Source: Janthinobacterium sp051380735 (lineage in GTDB: Bacteria > Pseudomonadota > Gammaproteobacteria > Burkholderiales > Burkholderiaceae_D). From it: 64,000 nucleotides of DNA. Location of the stretch: assembly GCF_051380735.1 (NCBI RefSeq), contig NZ_JBNYXQ010000001.1, positions 1,736,001 through 1,800,000 of the forward strand. Reading direction: 5' to 3'. The notes beneath the pieces were generated by a model. The model searched no databases. It was not told the DNA's origin and saw nothing but the letters and a program-made list of their open reading frames with translations. Below, piece by piece: positions 8,052 to 16,519 of the stretch (positions are counted from its first letter, which is position 1; each line of letters opens with the position of its first letter). Position numbers and translations under genes: made by a program.

Positions 8052-8222
8052 ATGAGCAACGACGACAAAGAAAAAACCAACCCCATTGCTGGAATATACG
8101 GCCTTGGTGTGATCGGCTTTACCGCCCTGCTGTACGCGCAAGAAGGGTTCTGGATGGCACTTGCCCAATCACTGATCTGGCCTTTTTACGCCGGGTTTTG
8201 GATTTGGGAAAAATTCAGGTAG
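8052..8222 (+). CDS. Small membrane protein (56 aa)
   Basis: ATG start, polar N-terminus rich in D/K/E/N, then two hydrophobic stretches (GIYGLGVIGFTALLYA and MALAQSLIWPFYAGFWIW) ending in WEKFR. It resembles small membrane proteins of plasmids and integrative elements, but I cannot name the family. It lies 52 bp after the 43-aa gene and is followed by a strong terminator, so the two probably form one transcript. Confidence 0.55.
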   Translation: MSNDDKEKTNPIAGIYGLGVIGFTALLYAQEGFWMALAQSLIWPFYAGFWIWEKFR

Positions 8223-8273
8223 ACAGCGCCTACGCCCTCAAGCTCAACTAGCTTTTAACCTCAACAGCGATTT

Positions 8274-8309
8274 GCCCCCATGACAGAAATGTCATGGGGG
8301 CTTTTTATT
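8274..8309 (+). terminator. Rho-independent terminator
   Basis: Perfect 12-bp stem GCCCCCATGACA / TGTCATGGGGGC with a GAAA tetraloop, then TTTTTATTT. It closes the small membrane-protein transcript before the next cluster. Confidence 0.9.
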
Positions 8310-8334
8310 TGATGATACCAATCAGGAATCCAAC

Positions 8335-8922
8335 ATGACCAAGCAATCCACCCCTGGCAAGACCACCGGCACACCCGACAATGCCACCACTCCCGACACA
8401 CCCTCTGTTCAGACAACCACACCAGTCAACGCTCCACCCGCGATGTGGCGTTTAAAAACAGGCAAGGCGAGCAAGGTAAGCAAGTACGCCGAAGGCAGCG
8501 TCGAATATCAAATCACCGCCGACGTTGACCGAACCACGCTGTTTATCGCCATCACAGGAAACGAAGGCGGCGGTTACTTCAGCCGAGAGCGTGTGCCCTT
8601 TCCGAAAATCGAAGCATGTGCCAGCAAATGTGACGCCAGCACCCCCTTCCCGTCCAGGTCGTTCAGGGACGCCTTCATCGGCCGCAGCAGCAACAATGCC
8701 GGCTTCATTGTGGCGGCCCTGCGCGCGGAAGGTTTGCTGGCGCCTGCGGCGGACGCGGAAACGCAACACGTCATCACCGGCGACTGGTCGGTATGGAAGC
8801 AATCCATGCTCGCGGTGGCAGGCACGCTTATCGAAGCGGCGGACAGTGTCGCCAATACGGAGCCTTCGCCCGAAGCAGAACACAGGAAAGCACCAAAGCA
8901 GACCGCCACGAAGAAGCCCTAG
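8335..8922 (+). CDS. Unknown element protein (195 aa)
   Basis: Not recognised. The first ~35 residues are a low-complexity Thr/Pro/Lys-rich linker, the middle (~36-165) is a compact alpha/beta-looking domain, and the tail is charged and low-complexity (KAPKQTATKKP). No membrane segment or catalytic motif is evident. The basic, disordered ends would suit a nucleic-acid-associated protein, but this is a guess. It is the first gene of a three-gene set with the radical SAM protein and a 239-aa protein. Confidence 0.6.
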   Translation: MTKQSTPGKTTGTPDNATTPDTPSVQTTTPVNAPPAMWRLKTGKASKVSKYAEGSVEYQITADVDRTTLFIAITGNEGGGYFSRERVPFPKIEACASKCDASTPFPSRSFRDAFIGRSSNNAGFIVAALRAEGLLAPAADAETQHVITGDWSVWKQSMLAVAGTLIEAADSVANTEPSPEAEHRKAPKQTATKKP

Positions 8923-8956
8923 CCCACCGCTTTAACCAAACATAAAGGATGGAAAC

Positions 8957-10135
8957 ATGAAACCTTCATATCAAAATTTCACGATCATCGTAAACTGGAA
9001 ATCCAAGGGATTCGGCTGTGCCAAGACCTGCACCTACTGCAACTGGCGGGACTCGTCATTGCTTCCTCACGGCAGCCAAAGTACCGAGGCAATTTCTGCA
9101 TTCATCAGCCAGTGTCGAAAATCGTTTATCACAATTAGCGGCGGCGCGGACCCGCTGTACAAATTCGAGGAGCATAGCGGCGAATTGCTGGCGATGATCC
9201 GCGTCATCCAAGCCCATGGCTTCAAGGTTCGGATCATCACGCGCGAAGTCCAACACGTGGCCAAGCTCAAGGATATTGCAGACTTCATCTCGATCTCGCT
9301 GGATGCGGACGTGCTGAATGAGATCAAGCGCCATCGGCACGATTGGGACGGCATGCAGATTGAATACTCGCTTGTGCTACCGCCCGTACCCACCAGCGAC
9401 ATCGCCGCCACCAAGGCCCAGTACGCGGCCTTGCGTAGCACCTTGGGCCAGCGGTTAGTTCTGCGTGAAAACTTGAACTCAGTCTTTCCGCTGGACCTGG
9501 AAGCGATGTCGTTCGGGCACAGCGGCATTGTTCTCGTGCCGAAGTCGTTGTGCTTGAACGCTCGCTACCTGTCCACCATCGACTGCACTGGCCACGAAAT
9601 CGTGCAGGACAACGCAGCGCTGGCCAATCATCTGATGAGCAAGCAGGACGTCGTACTCTTTGGCGGCTTTGTGAAGCATCTCATCAGCCCTGTCCAGCAC
9701 ATGGACTACAGCGACATCGACGTCATCGCGTTATCCAGCAACGTGATCGATACGCTGGCAGCACGCTTCGCCTTTACATTTGAAGCCGTATCTCCTGCGG
9801 ATAGTTACCCACGCTACTTCATCGGCAAGTCGGCGCGCGCCGGCAAGACCGTGCAAGTGGTGCTAATGCATTCGATGGAGGAGGCGAAGCGGTTTATTTT
9901 CAACGCGCAGTATGACGTTGATCGCGTCGGTTATAGCAACCACGCCTTCATCTTTGATCTCGGCATTGGAGAAACCACCATCCGCCATGCCATCGAAGCC
10001 AAACGGGCCAGCACTATCCAAAGCAGCCGCAGCCTGGCGCTTTTCAGTACCCACCGCCCACACATCGAGAAACGCCACAAGTTGAAGCTCGTTCGCAAGG
10101 GCTTTTCCATCATCGAACCCATACACGCCAACTGA
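8957..10135 (+). CDS. Radical SAM protein fused to a nucleotidyltransferase-like domain (392 aa)
   Basis: The N-terminal part carries the radical SAM cluster motif CxxxCxxC (C21, C25, C28) and an SGGADP segment (61-66) like the GGE motif that binds SAM. The C-terminal part has FGGFVKH (about 235-241) and YSDIDV (251-256). Spacing and form resemble the GG...DxD core of pol-beta/Cca-type nucleotidyltransferases, although the usual GS is replaced by GG. Start ATG with AAGGATGG upstream, 34 bp after the 195-aa gene and 13 bp before the next. Possible jobs include modification of a nucleotide or a tRNA-like substrate. The fusion is unusual and its substrate cannot be told from the sequence. Confidence 0.75.
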   Translation: MKPSYQNFTIIVNWKSKGFGCAKTCTYCNWRDSSLLPHGSQSTEAISAFISQCRKSFITISGGADPLYKFEEHSGELLAMIRVIQAHGFKVRIITREVQHVAKLKDIADFISISLDADVLNEIKRHRHDWDGMQIEYSLVLPPVPTSDIAATKAQYAALRSTLGQRLVLRENLNSVFPLDLEAMSFGHSGIVLVPKSLCLNARYLSTIDCTGHEIVQDNAALANHLMSKQDVVLFGGFVKHLISPVQHMDYSDIDVIALSSNVIDTLAARFAFTFEAVSPADSYPRYFIGKSARAGKTVQVVLMHSMEEAKRFIFNAQYDVDRVGYSNHAFIFDLGIGETTIRHAIEAKRASTIQSSRSLALFSTHRPHIEKRHKLKLVRKGFSIIEPIHAN

Positions 10136-10148
10136 AGGAATTCAGCCA

Positions 10149-10868
10149 ATGCAAGCCACCATTTACATCTCAAGAGAGGCAATGGCGACCGCTATTGCCA
10201 TCAAAGATTTGGATTACCACACGCGCGTTTCGCTTGCAGACGACGCAAGTACAGACCTGTCCAACCAGCCGGGGTATTACCTCAAGAACGCCGACAAGAT
10301 CAAACTAGCTGAGCTGCCAACAACAGCGCATGTGGCACGGCGTCTGCATATTGCCGACCAGCTTCAGGCTACGTTTGAAATCAGCATGCCGACCAACCTG
10401 CGCGGCTGCATCTTTGAACGCGCGCCGAACCTGCCAGACCGCTATGCCGACATCATCACCTATTGGTCGGGCCAGCCATTGAACGCAGACGACTACCGTG
10501 CCGTTTTCTTCCAGAACCCGCAAAACGAATACCTCGTTGAATTGCGCGGCAAGATCGATGGCGAAGGTTATATCAGTGGTGATCGCCTACTGTCGGAAGG
10601 CATTGTCGCCAGTATCAAAGGTATAGCGGTCATGATTGAATCCCTCGGAGCGGAAGATTTCATTGAAGTTGAAATTCCAATCGATACTAGCGTGGTCAGA
10701 CTTGAAAATGATGGTTTCCGCTCTTCCTCTCCATACGCCCCCAGCGAAACCGGCAGGTACCAGCACATATATCTCAAGGTTTCCGACATCCAACGATCAC
10801 CCGATCCAGACCGCATCATGATCGACCTATTGCGGTATGAACTGCTGGACTACGGGTATTGGTACTGA
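10149..10868 (+). CDS. Unknown element protein (239 aa)
   Basis: Not recognised. Soluble alpha/beta-looking protein, no signal peptide, unusually rich in Tyr and Asp, ending DYGYWY. It follows the radical SAM gene by 13 bp with an AAGGAA ribosome site and is thus probably its co-expressed partner. Confidence 0.6.
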   Translation: MQATIYISREAMATAIAIKDLDYHTRVSLADDASTDLSNQPGYYLKNADKIKLAELPTTAHVARRLHIADQLQATFEISMPTNLRGCIFERAPNLPDRYADIITYWSGQPLNADDYRAVFFQNPQNEYLVELRGKIDGEGYISGDRLLSEGIVASIKGIAVMIESLGAEDFIEVEIPIDTSVVRLENDGFRSSSPYAPSETGRYQHIYLKVSDIQRSPDPDRIMIDLLRYELLDYGYWY

Positions 10869-11012
10869 CACTGCCCGACCACCACGGCAGGAGCCTACGG
10901 ATATCAACCGGAAGGCACAAGCCCATATTATTTTCCTGGTCAACGACCTCATTTACCTACCAAGCAAAAGCCTTGGTAGGTTCCTTCACATCAATCCTGA
11001 AAGGGCTTCAAA

Positions 11013-11138
11013 ATGTTCCCCCTTATTCTCAATGCATTTCGCATCGCACTGCCAGCTGTTACCGGCCCTGTTGGCATCATCGTTCCAACGCTGTTGTACG
11101 TCATCGCGTGTCGGAAGGTCACACTCTCGATCCAATGA
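11013..11138 (+). CDS. Small membrane protein (41 aa)
   Basis: ATG start preceded by GAAAGGG. It encodes a hydrophobic 41-residue protein with one long or two short membrane segments (ALPAVTGPVGIIVPTLLYVIA) and a short basic tail. Followed at 11211 by a strong terminator. No family recognised. Confidence 0.45.
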   Translation: MFPLILNAFRIALPAVTGPVGIIVPTLLYVIACRKVTLSIQ

Positions 11139-11210
11139 GCTGCGCAAAATCGGCATAAGAACTTCCGCAAACCATGAGTCGCCACTGACAACGGCGACAC
11201 CATAACAAAA

Positions 11211-11248
11211 GACGCCAAGGGTAGAAATCCTTGGCGTCTTTATTTTTT
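11211..11248 (+). terminator. Rho-independent terminator
   Basis: Stem GACGCCAAGG / CCTTGGCGTC around an 8-base loop, then TTTATTTTTT. It ends the plus-strand transcript carrying the 239-aa and 41-aa genes. Confidence 0.88.
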
Positions 11249-11354
11249 GGACAGACGTGCGCCACTTGTATCGGCTGCGCACAACACCACCATCACCCCA
11301 CGACGCCCTTGGTTTGAAAGCCAACGGTATCGCTTCTTTTCCGGAGAGCCTCTC

Positions 11355-11642
11355 ATGAAAAATTCAACGCCAGTGCAGCGCTTCCCACTGGGTAGCATCG
11401 TTTCAACACCAGGTGCGTTGCACCTTTTAACCTCGCACAAAGTGTCCGCCTTCGCACTATTGGCATTGCACCAAAGCGGAGAATGGGGCGATGTACCACC
11501 CGACGACGCGCGCGCCAACGATCATGCCTTGTCTGTTGGCGCGCGCGTGTTGTCGGTACATATCGTCGGCGGAAATCGACTGTGGATCATCACCGAGGCC
11601 GACCGTTCTTCAACGACGCTGCTGCTGCCCGAGGAGTATTGA
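11355..11642 (+). CDS. Small plasmid/integrative-element protein (95 aa)
   Basis: Compact protein with the sequence pattern FPLGxIVxTPGAL...HQSGEWGD...RxLSVH...WIITEADRSSTTLLLPEEY. I recognise this pattern as a common hypothetical protein of plasmids and integrative elements; function unknown. Start chosen at the ATG at 11355 because a GGAGAG site precedes it and the family begins here; the frame is open further upstream. It converges on the polymerase gene 16 bp away. Confidence 0.8.
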   Translation: MKNSTPVQRFPLGSIVSTPGALHLLTSHKVSAFALLALHQSGEWGDVPPDDARANDHALSVGARVLSVHIVGGNRLWIITEADRSSTTLLLPEEY

Positions 11643-11658
11643 CGCCGAAGAGCAACGT

Positions 11659-14628
11659 CTATTCGGCAGCGATGAGGAAGCGCTCAATCTCAAGGCCAGC
11701 GAAGCGCTCCTTCAGCATGTTCAAGAACACCATCACTTCAAGCGCACCCGGTACGACACGCTCCTCCGGCTGCTCGCCCGTACCATTCTTGACAGCCGAC
11801 AGAGAAGTCTTGTAGCCGCACTCGGTGAGCCAGTCTGCCAGTGCTCGCTGGCTCATGTCAGCACCTTCCAGACCCCACAGGCGCTTCTGGTAGGCTGCAA
11901 GGAAGGTGCGCTTTGCGACGCCGACATAACCGTCCTTCATCAAGTTCTTGCGGCCGGTAGCGCTGCGTGTACCGGACGACGCAATATCGACGCCAGCATC
12001 GCCAGCCATTCGGCGCTTCCGTCCCTCCAAGTGGAATGCGCGAAAAGCCTCCCAGTTCCGGAAATCCTCGATGGTCTTGAAACAGTTGGTCTTACGCCAG
12101 TTATCGAAGATTAAACGGTCCAGCACAGCATCTTGAGCGAGCAGGTAGGGCTCTGTATCAAATGCCAGATGGCTTACACCTGCGCCATCAATCTCGACCA
12201 TCCGTACACTCTCGGCGATGGGCCGGCGTTTGAAGTCGTACTCCAGATTCAGCGTCGTTTCTCGCCGCTCGGTTTGCAGGTCATAGCCCAGCGTGAGCTG
12301 ATCGCGCATCGAAATGAAAGACTCATAGGCTTGCTTCTGTCCCGGCTCTCGATTGAGAATCAGATCCAACATATACGCATTTTCATCCTTGACCTCAGGC
12401 CCAGGCTTGACGCCTCCCTTGGCAGTCACTGAGGGGTGTTCGCCATCGACCTTGGTCGTGAACTGCAAGCGCGTCCGACCGGCAAAAAGCTGCATCACTT
12501 GATGCTTGTTTTCGAGCATGTGAGAACCTGGTGAAACGCGATCGACCAGGCTTTGGAAGCGCTGGCACATCGTGCCACTCAAATCCAGCTGTTCGATAGG
12601 ACAGTCCACCAAGAAGCCGTCGGTGGTCGCAGAGACGGCAGTAACATCAGCAGGCAGCTTCCACAGGATTTCGCCGATCACGGCACGAATCAAGCCGCAT
12701 ACAAGGCTGGCCACGGCGGCTTCCGACACGCGGGATGGACCAACGACGACGCTATCCATCTCCTTGGGTCCAAAAGTGCGCTTCTGCTTGAATCCTTGAC
12801 CTGTCTTTCCGTACAGACTGTTGCCAAGCAACTTGATAAACTCGAAAGGCAAAGTCTTCCGCGTAAAGAGTTGTCGCCGCTCGCGAATAAACGCTGCGAA
12901 GCTCTCGAACAGACGGTAGCCCTCCTCCTCATTCATACTCTTAGAAGAACCACCACCCTTAAAATTCGCATCGTCGAACTCTGTGGCATCGTCATCCGGC
13001 GACTGGCCCATAGAGCCACCGGCCTTCATTTTTTTCTTGGTACGTTTGCCAGCAGCCAAAGCACTTCGAGAAAACACATCCTCGCGTGCCATCCACGGAA
13101 TGACCACGCCGTACTTGATAACGATCTCAGCGCCCATGTTCTGCGCAAGTTCGATTTCTGGAGCGGTACACAGGGATTCACCGGTCAAAGGAAACAACAG
13201 GCCGCGCTCTTCGACCGCCACCGGCAAGCATGGGAAGCGAGTGCCGGTCGGGAATTTGAATGAAACAAGCGCATATCCAGCCACAGGGCCGATGAAGTCT
13301 TTGACTTCCTTCGTCATGAAAGCTTCGTCGTAATCCAACACCAAGAGATAGGCCAACGCCGTCAGGTACGCACCAGATAGATCGGGGTCAAAGAAACGCT
13401 TGATAACCGTAGGGCCAAACATGTAGCATTCATTGCGCCCGCCGACGTAGGCGTCGGCCAAGAAAGCCTCAAGCCATCCACGGATACGTTTCGGCACACG
13501 CTTCTTCTGCACTCGCGCCCTGTGGGTCTTATTGTCCCAGCGAGTCACTTGCTTTTCCTCGAAGTTCAAAGCAACGTTGAGCTCCACGCCATCGCTTCGA
13601 ATGCATGCTTCGGCGACGCGAACAGCAAGGCCACTAGCGGTGGCAGGAAGACGATCCATGTTCAGGCCGAGATAGCGTGTTGAAAACCATACCACCCATA
13701 GCACATACGTCACGGCGATCTCAGCATCACGAAGTCCATAGGCCTCGAATTTCTTTTTTTCCTCGCGCTGGAAGGAAGCCATGTCACTTTTGTCGAAACC
13801 CGCAGGCAGATCGATCTTCGGCAGCCCGAGCACATTGCCGAGATAAGCCAGTGACTTACCAGGCGGTGCCAAGCGGCTGGAATCAACCAAGCGGATGCTC
13901 AACAGTTTCGGATCAATCATCGAATCGACGACATACTGGTAATGGCTCTTGAGCTGCTGCTGTCGCTTCTCCGACATGGGAAGTTCAATAGCAACAGCGC
14001 CACCCACGGTGACAAGGGTGCCACCCACACCACTGAGTTCATGACGGAACTTCTTGAAATCGGAAAAGACAGTGATGTCGGCCCGAGTAAAGAAACCGCA
14101 GAGCACAACTTCGATAGGCCAGTCATCAATGATGCCATCGTCCACGGCTTCATCCAGCAGCTCATAGATGGCTTGTGAGAGGCTGGGCCGCTCCGTGTCA
14201 TGGTTATCCAGATGAATAACCTTGTACATGATCTCGCCGCTGGGTCCGATCAGGCAAAACTGGACGCTCAAAATTCGATTACGCCCTTTTCGCAAGAACT
14301 GCCACTCGGCATCAAAGCCGATGAAGACACGAGGCCCCACACCCAAAGCAAGCCTCGTTTTTTCACACTTGCCTTGCTGAATACGAGGACTTGGCACACA
14401 TCCAGCACGATCACGAACTTGACGGTAACGAGCGAGCGCCTGCTCTTCCTCACTGAATGTTGAAGCGGGTGCGGCATCGACCGGTGGATTAACAAGTGAC
14501 GAATGCATTAGCTTACCAAAACGCCTGTCGCAGAAGGCCATCAAAGCCTCGTCGCCAGTCGTGGACTTAGCGACTATAGGCAGTACCGAAGGCAATATTG
14601 GTGCAACCTTATCGGTTTCATTTTTCAT
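11659..14628 (-). CDS. Family B DNA polymerase, pipolin-like (989 aa)
   Basis: Replicative-type DNA polymerase with proofreading. Exonuclease motifs: FIGFDAEW (D106, E108) and YGLRD (Y297, D301). Polymerase motif A: DPDLSGAY (aspartate ~416). Motif B: KLLGNSLYGK (~599-608). Motif C: TTDGFLVD (aspartate ~670), with TDG in place of the classical DTDS. The last ~60 residues look like an added helical domain. Start at 14628 because AUG follows a GGGGG site; an upstream GTG (14664) adds 12 residues. The start region lies inside an inverted repeat that could fold over the ribosome site. A chromosomal element with a lone PolB and tyrosine recombinases resembles pipolins, whose PolB can prime its own synthesis. 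Whether this one belongs to that clade needs a tree. Confidence 0.85.
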   Translation of the reverse strand: MKNETDKVAPILPSVLPIVAKSTTGDEALMAFCDRRFGKLMHSSLVNPPVDAAPASTFSEEEQALARYRQVRDRAGCVPSPRIQQGKCEKTRLALGVGPRVFIGFDAEWQFLRKGRNRILSVQFCLIGPSGEIMYKVIHLDNHDTERPSLSQAIYELLDEAVDDGIIDDWPIEVVLCGFFTRADITVFSDFKKFRHELSGVGGTLVTVGGAVAIELPMSEKRQQQLKSHYQYVVDSMIDPKLLSIRLVDSSRLAPPGKSLAYLGNVLGLPKIDLPAGFDKSDMASFQREEKKKFEAYGLRDAEIAVTYVLWVVWFSTRYLGLNMDRLPATASGLAVRVAEACIRSDGVELNVALNFEEKQVTRWDNKTHRARVQKKRVPKRIRGWLEAFLADAYVGGRNECYMFGPTVIKRFFDPDLSGAYLTALAYLLVLDYDEAFMTKEVKDFIGPVAGYALVSFKFPTGTRFPCLPVAVEERGLLFPLTGESLCTAPEIELAQNMGAEIVIKYGVVIPWMAREDVFSRSALAAGKRTKKKMKAGGSMGQSPDDDATEFDDANFKGGGSSKSMNEEEGYRLFESFAAFIRERRQLFTRKTLPFEFIKLLGNSLYGKTGQGFKQKRTFGPKEMDSVVVGPSRVSEAAVASLVCGLIRAVIGEILWKLPADVTAVSATTDGFLVDCPIEQLDLSGTMCQRFQSLVDRVSPGSHMLENKHQVMQLFAGRTRLQFTTKVDGEHPSVTAKGGVKPGPEVKDENAYMLDLILNREPGQKQAYESFISMRDQLTLGYDLQTERRETTLNLEYDFKRRPIAESVRMVEIDGAGVSHLAFDTEPYLLAQDAVLDRLIFDNWRKTNCFKTIEDFRNWEAFRAFHLEGRKRRMAGDAGVDIASSGTRSATGRKNLMKDGYVGVAKRTFLAAYQKRLWGLEGADMSQRALADWLTECGYKTSLSAVKNGTGEQPEERVVPGALEVMVFLNMLKERFAGLEIERFLIAAE

Positions 14629-14659
14629 GCTATATAACCCCCATACTAGAATTGAAACC
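14614..14659 (-). promoter_or_regulatory. Inverted-repeat box over the polB start
   Basis: On the minus strand GGTTTCA (14659-14653) and TGAAACC (14620-14614) flank ATGGGGGT, ATATAGC and the polB start codon. In the mRNA they could pair and enclose the ribosome site. The same arrangement recurs at 17590-17634 with all four elements conserved. Confidence 0.55.
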
Positions 14660-14668
14660 AGCACCGCC

Positions 14669-14696
14669 GAAAAAAAAAGCCGCCTGTTGGCGGCTT
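14669..14696 (-). terminator. Terminator between the 89-aa gene and polB
   Basis: Stem GCCGCC-TGTT-GGCGGC followed, on the minus strand, by a long T run. It lies downstream of the 89-aa gene and upstream of polB, so polB needs its own promoter or read-through. Confidence 0.8.
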
Positions 14697-14796
14697 TACA
14701 GCACTGGGGTGGATCGAGCCAAGAAGCCCATAGACGTCGGCAGCGCGCTTTTTCAACAAATCCGTCGAAGCGCGCTGCCGATCGTCAAAGCGACAC

Positions 14797-15066
14797 TTAG
14801 GACGCCTCTGCTTGCAAGAAGGTCCAATCAGGTTGCGTAGCATTGCGGGGCGTATTGATCAGCATGCTGAAGATTTCCAACACCTTTTGAAACTTGACCT
14901 CGCGGCTCGCATCGTCGGAATCGGAAATTGCAACCCAACCAATCATGCGATTGCGCTCATTCAAGATGCCGACACCATCTGTATATGGAACAGCTTGGGC
15001 AATCAGCGTAATGAGGACGGACCCACCGTCGGGGAGCATTACTGCGCGAATACTTTTTGTAGCCAT
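14797..15066 (-). CDS. Unknown small element protein (89 aa)
   Basis: Begins MATKSIRAVMLPDGG and looks like a small globular alpha/beta protein. No family recognised. Start at 15066 is supported by AAGAAAGAG upstream; the frame is open further but the added residues look non-coding. Located between the shorter recombinase and polB on the same strand. Its position would suit a polymerase accessory factor or excisionase, but there is no direct evidence. Confidence 0.6.
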   Translation of the reverse strand: MATKSIRAVMLPDGGSVLITLIAQAVPYTDGVGILNERNRMIGWVAISDSDDASREVKFQKVLEIFSMLINTPRNATQPDWTFLQAEAS

Positions 15067-15190
15067 GTCGCTCTTTCTTAAAAAATAAGGGGGTCGCTGC
15101 CAGGAGAGACAAGCACCCCTGCTGGCAGCCCAATGTGAAGCACCATCAGGACAAGGGGGCGCACGAGCTCTGTTCATCAGCTACTCCCTT

Positions 15191-16156
15191 TCACAATGTT
15201 TTTCCAGAAATCAAGGGCGCAAGCTGTCGGCCGATGGAATCAGCTGCGTCATGGAGGCGCAGATCAGTCGCCACCAAGTAACGCTCGGTCACAGCAGTAC
15301 TCGAATGCCCGAGAATCGCACTCACAGCATGCGTAGGCAGAATCTCGGCAATACGGGTGGCATAATGTCTCCGCAGATCGTGAGGCCAGAAGCCCTCCAT
15401 ACCGGCAGCAGCGAGCATGGCCTTGATCTGACGGCTTGGACGGGACATCGGACCGTCACCTCGTCCAGGAAACAGGAATACGTTGGTACGCATGGCACGA
15501 AGCTGCTCACAGATTGAGCATGCTTCTGCCGAAAGTGGGACCACTCGGGGCCGTCCACTCTTGGTATCCGGCAACCGGATTGTGCGATTGGCGAGATCGA
15601 CATAGTCCCATCGCGTAGAGAGGGCTTCGCCGATTCGCATGCCGGTCAGGAGCAGCAACGAGATCAACAAACGCGTTTTAATAGGTGCATCCCCCAACGC
15701 GGTAAAGAAGCGCGCCTGCTCTTCATCGCGCAGGATGCGTGTGCGCTGATTACGCTCCGGGATTTTTTGCAGGTCCTTGGCAATGTTTTCTTCAATAAGC
15801 CCCAACTCGTACAGCTTTCTGAAGATGAACTTCAATTCATCGACCACACGATTGCGTGTGCTGGGCTTCAAATTGACGATCGCACGGCGACACTTACGTG
15901 ACGGGCACAGTTGGTCGATCAGTGCAATCAATACAGCACGTGAGATTTGGGATAGTGGGCGATTACCAATGGCTGAACGGATATGCGCATCAAAACGGCT
16001 TGCGTGAGTCTTGCTGCTACTGGCGCGCTGAACAGAGGGCAGGACAATGCCGTCATATGCCTGGGCGAGCGACATGGTCAGGTGCTCGGGGCGCAGGCCC
16101 TTGTCCAACCGCTCTTGTAACCGGCAAACCATCTTGATAGCGTCGATCGACTTCAC
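15191..16156 (-). CDS. Tyrosine recombinase, core-binding and catalytic domains (321 aa)
   Basis: Site-specific recombinase of the phage integrase family. It has the catalytic arginine in TGMRIGEAL, HDLRRHY, LGHSS and the nucleophile tyrosine in VTERYL, so the active site is complete. It starts at GTG directly beyond the stop of the 66-aa frame (16159-16359), which encodes exactly the N-terminal integrase domain it lacks. Adding one base near 16160 would join both into a normal ~390-aa integrase, so this looks like one gene broken by a single-base deletion, unless it is translated by frameshifting. Whether the catalytic part alone is active cannot be told. Confidence 0.85.
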   Translation of the reverse strand: MKSIDAIKMVCRLQERLDKGLRPEHLTMSLAQAYDGIVLPSVQRASSSKTHASRFDAHIRSAIGNRPLSQISRAVLIALIDQLCPSRKCRRAIVNLKPSTRNRVVDELKFIFRKLYELGLIEENIAKDLQKIPERNQRTRILRDEEQARFFTALGDAPIKTRLLISLLLLTGMRIGEALSTRWDYVDLANRTIRLPDTKSGRPRVVPLSAEACSICEQLRAMRTNVFLFPGRGDGPMSRPSRQIKAMLAAAGMEGFWPHDLRRHYATRIAEILPTHAVSAILGHSSTAVTERYLVATDLRLHDAADSIGRQLAPLISGKTL

Positions 16157-16158
16157 GA

Positions 16159-16359
16159 CTAGTCCGCCATACCGAGGGTGAGGCAGGTCTTGCGACCGGT
16201 GACGGGATCACGGAAGCGGTAGATGTAGGTGCGGCGACCGGACGGGTAGATAGCTAGGCGCAGGCCGGGAACGCCTGGGACTGCGCGCTCGATTTGGCGG
16301 CGGCTGGCGCTTTCAGCAATTTCTGCAGAGGCCGCATTGGGGACTAGATTTTGTGACAT
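16159..16359 (-). CDS. N-terminal integrase fragment (66 aa), frameshifted from 15191-16156
   Basis: The residues GLRLAIYPSGRRTYIYRFRDPVTGRKTCLTLGMAD match the beta-sheet arm-binding domain found at the start of integrases of the DUF4102 type, and the next part continues in another frame at 16156. The ATG at 16359 has a GGAG site upstream. That GGAG lies in the second arm of a perfect 9-bp inverted repeat (16364-16372 / 16385-16393), so the start may be closed off in the mRNA. Confidence 0.7.
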   Translation of the reverse strand: MSQNLVPNAASAEIAESASRRQIERAVPGVPGLRLAIYPSGRRTYIYRFRDPVTGRKTCLTLGMAD

Positions 16360-16363
16360 TCTT

Positions 16364-16393
16364 GGCTCCGTTTGTTGCGTAAGTAACGGAGCC
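16364..16393 (-). promoter_or_regulatory. Hairpin sequestering the ribosome site of the integrase fragment
   Basis: GGCTCCGTT and AACGGAGCC, 12-base loop. The GGAG of the second arm is the only plausible ribosome site for the ATG at 16359, five bases further on. Suggests translational control of this integrase. Confidence 0.5.
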
Positions 16394-16519
16394 ATCCTAG
16401 ATCCTGAAAATCAGAGATCGGACAGATATTTCTGGGTATTTACCTTGTGTAGGCCATTAAGGGCATAGACTTAGGAGTGACGAATATCGGACATATTTTT
16501 CTCACGTAATGGCTCACTA

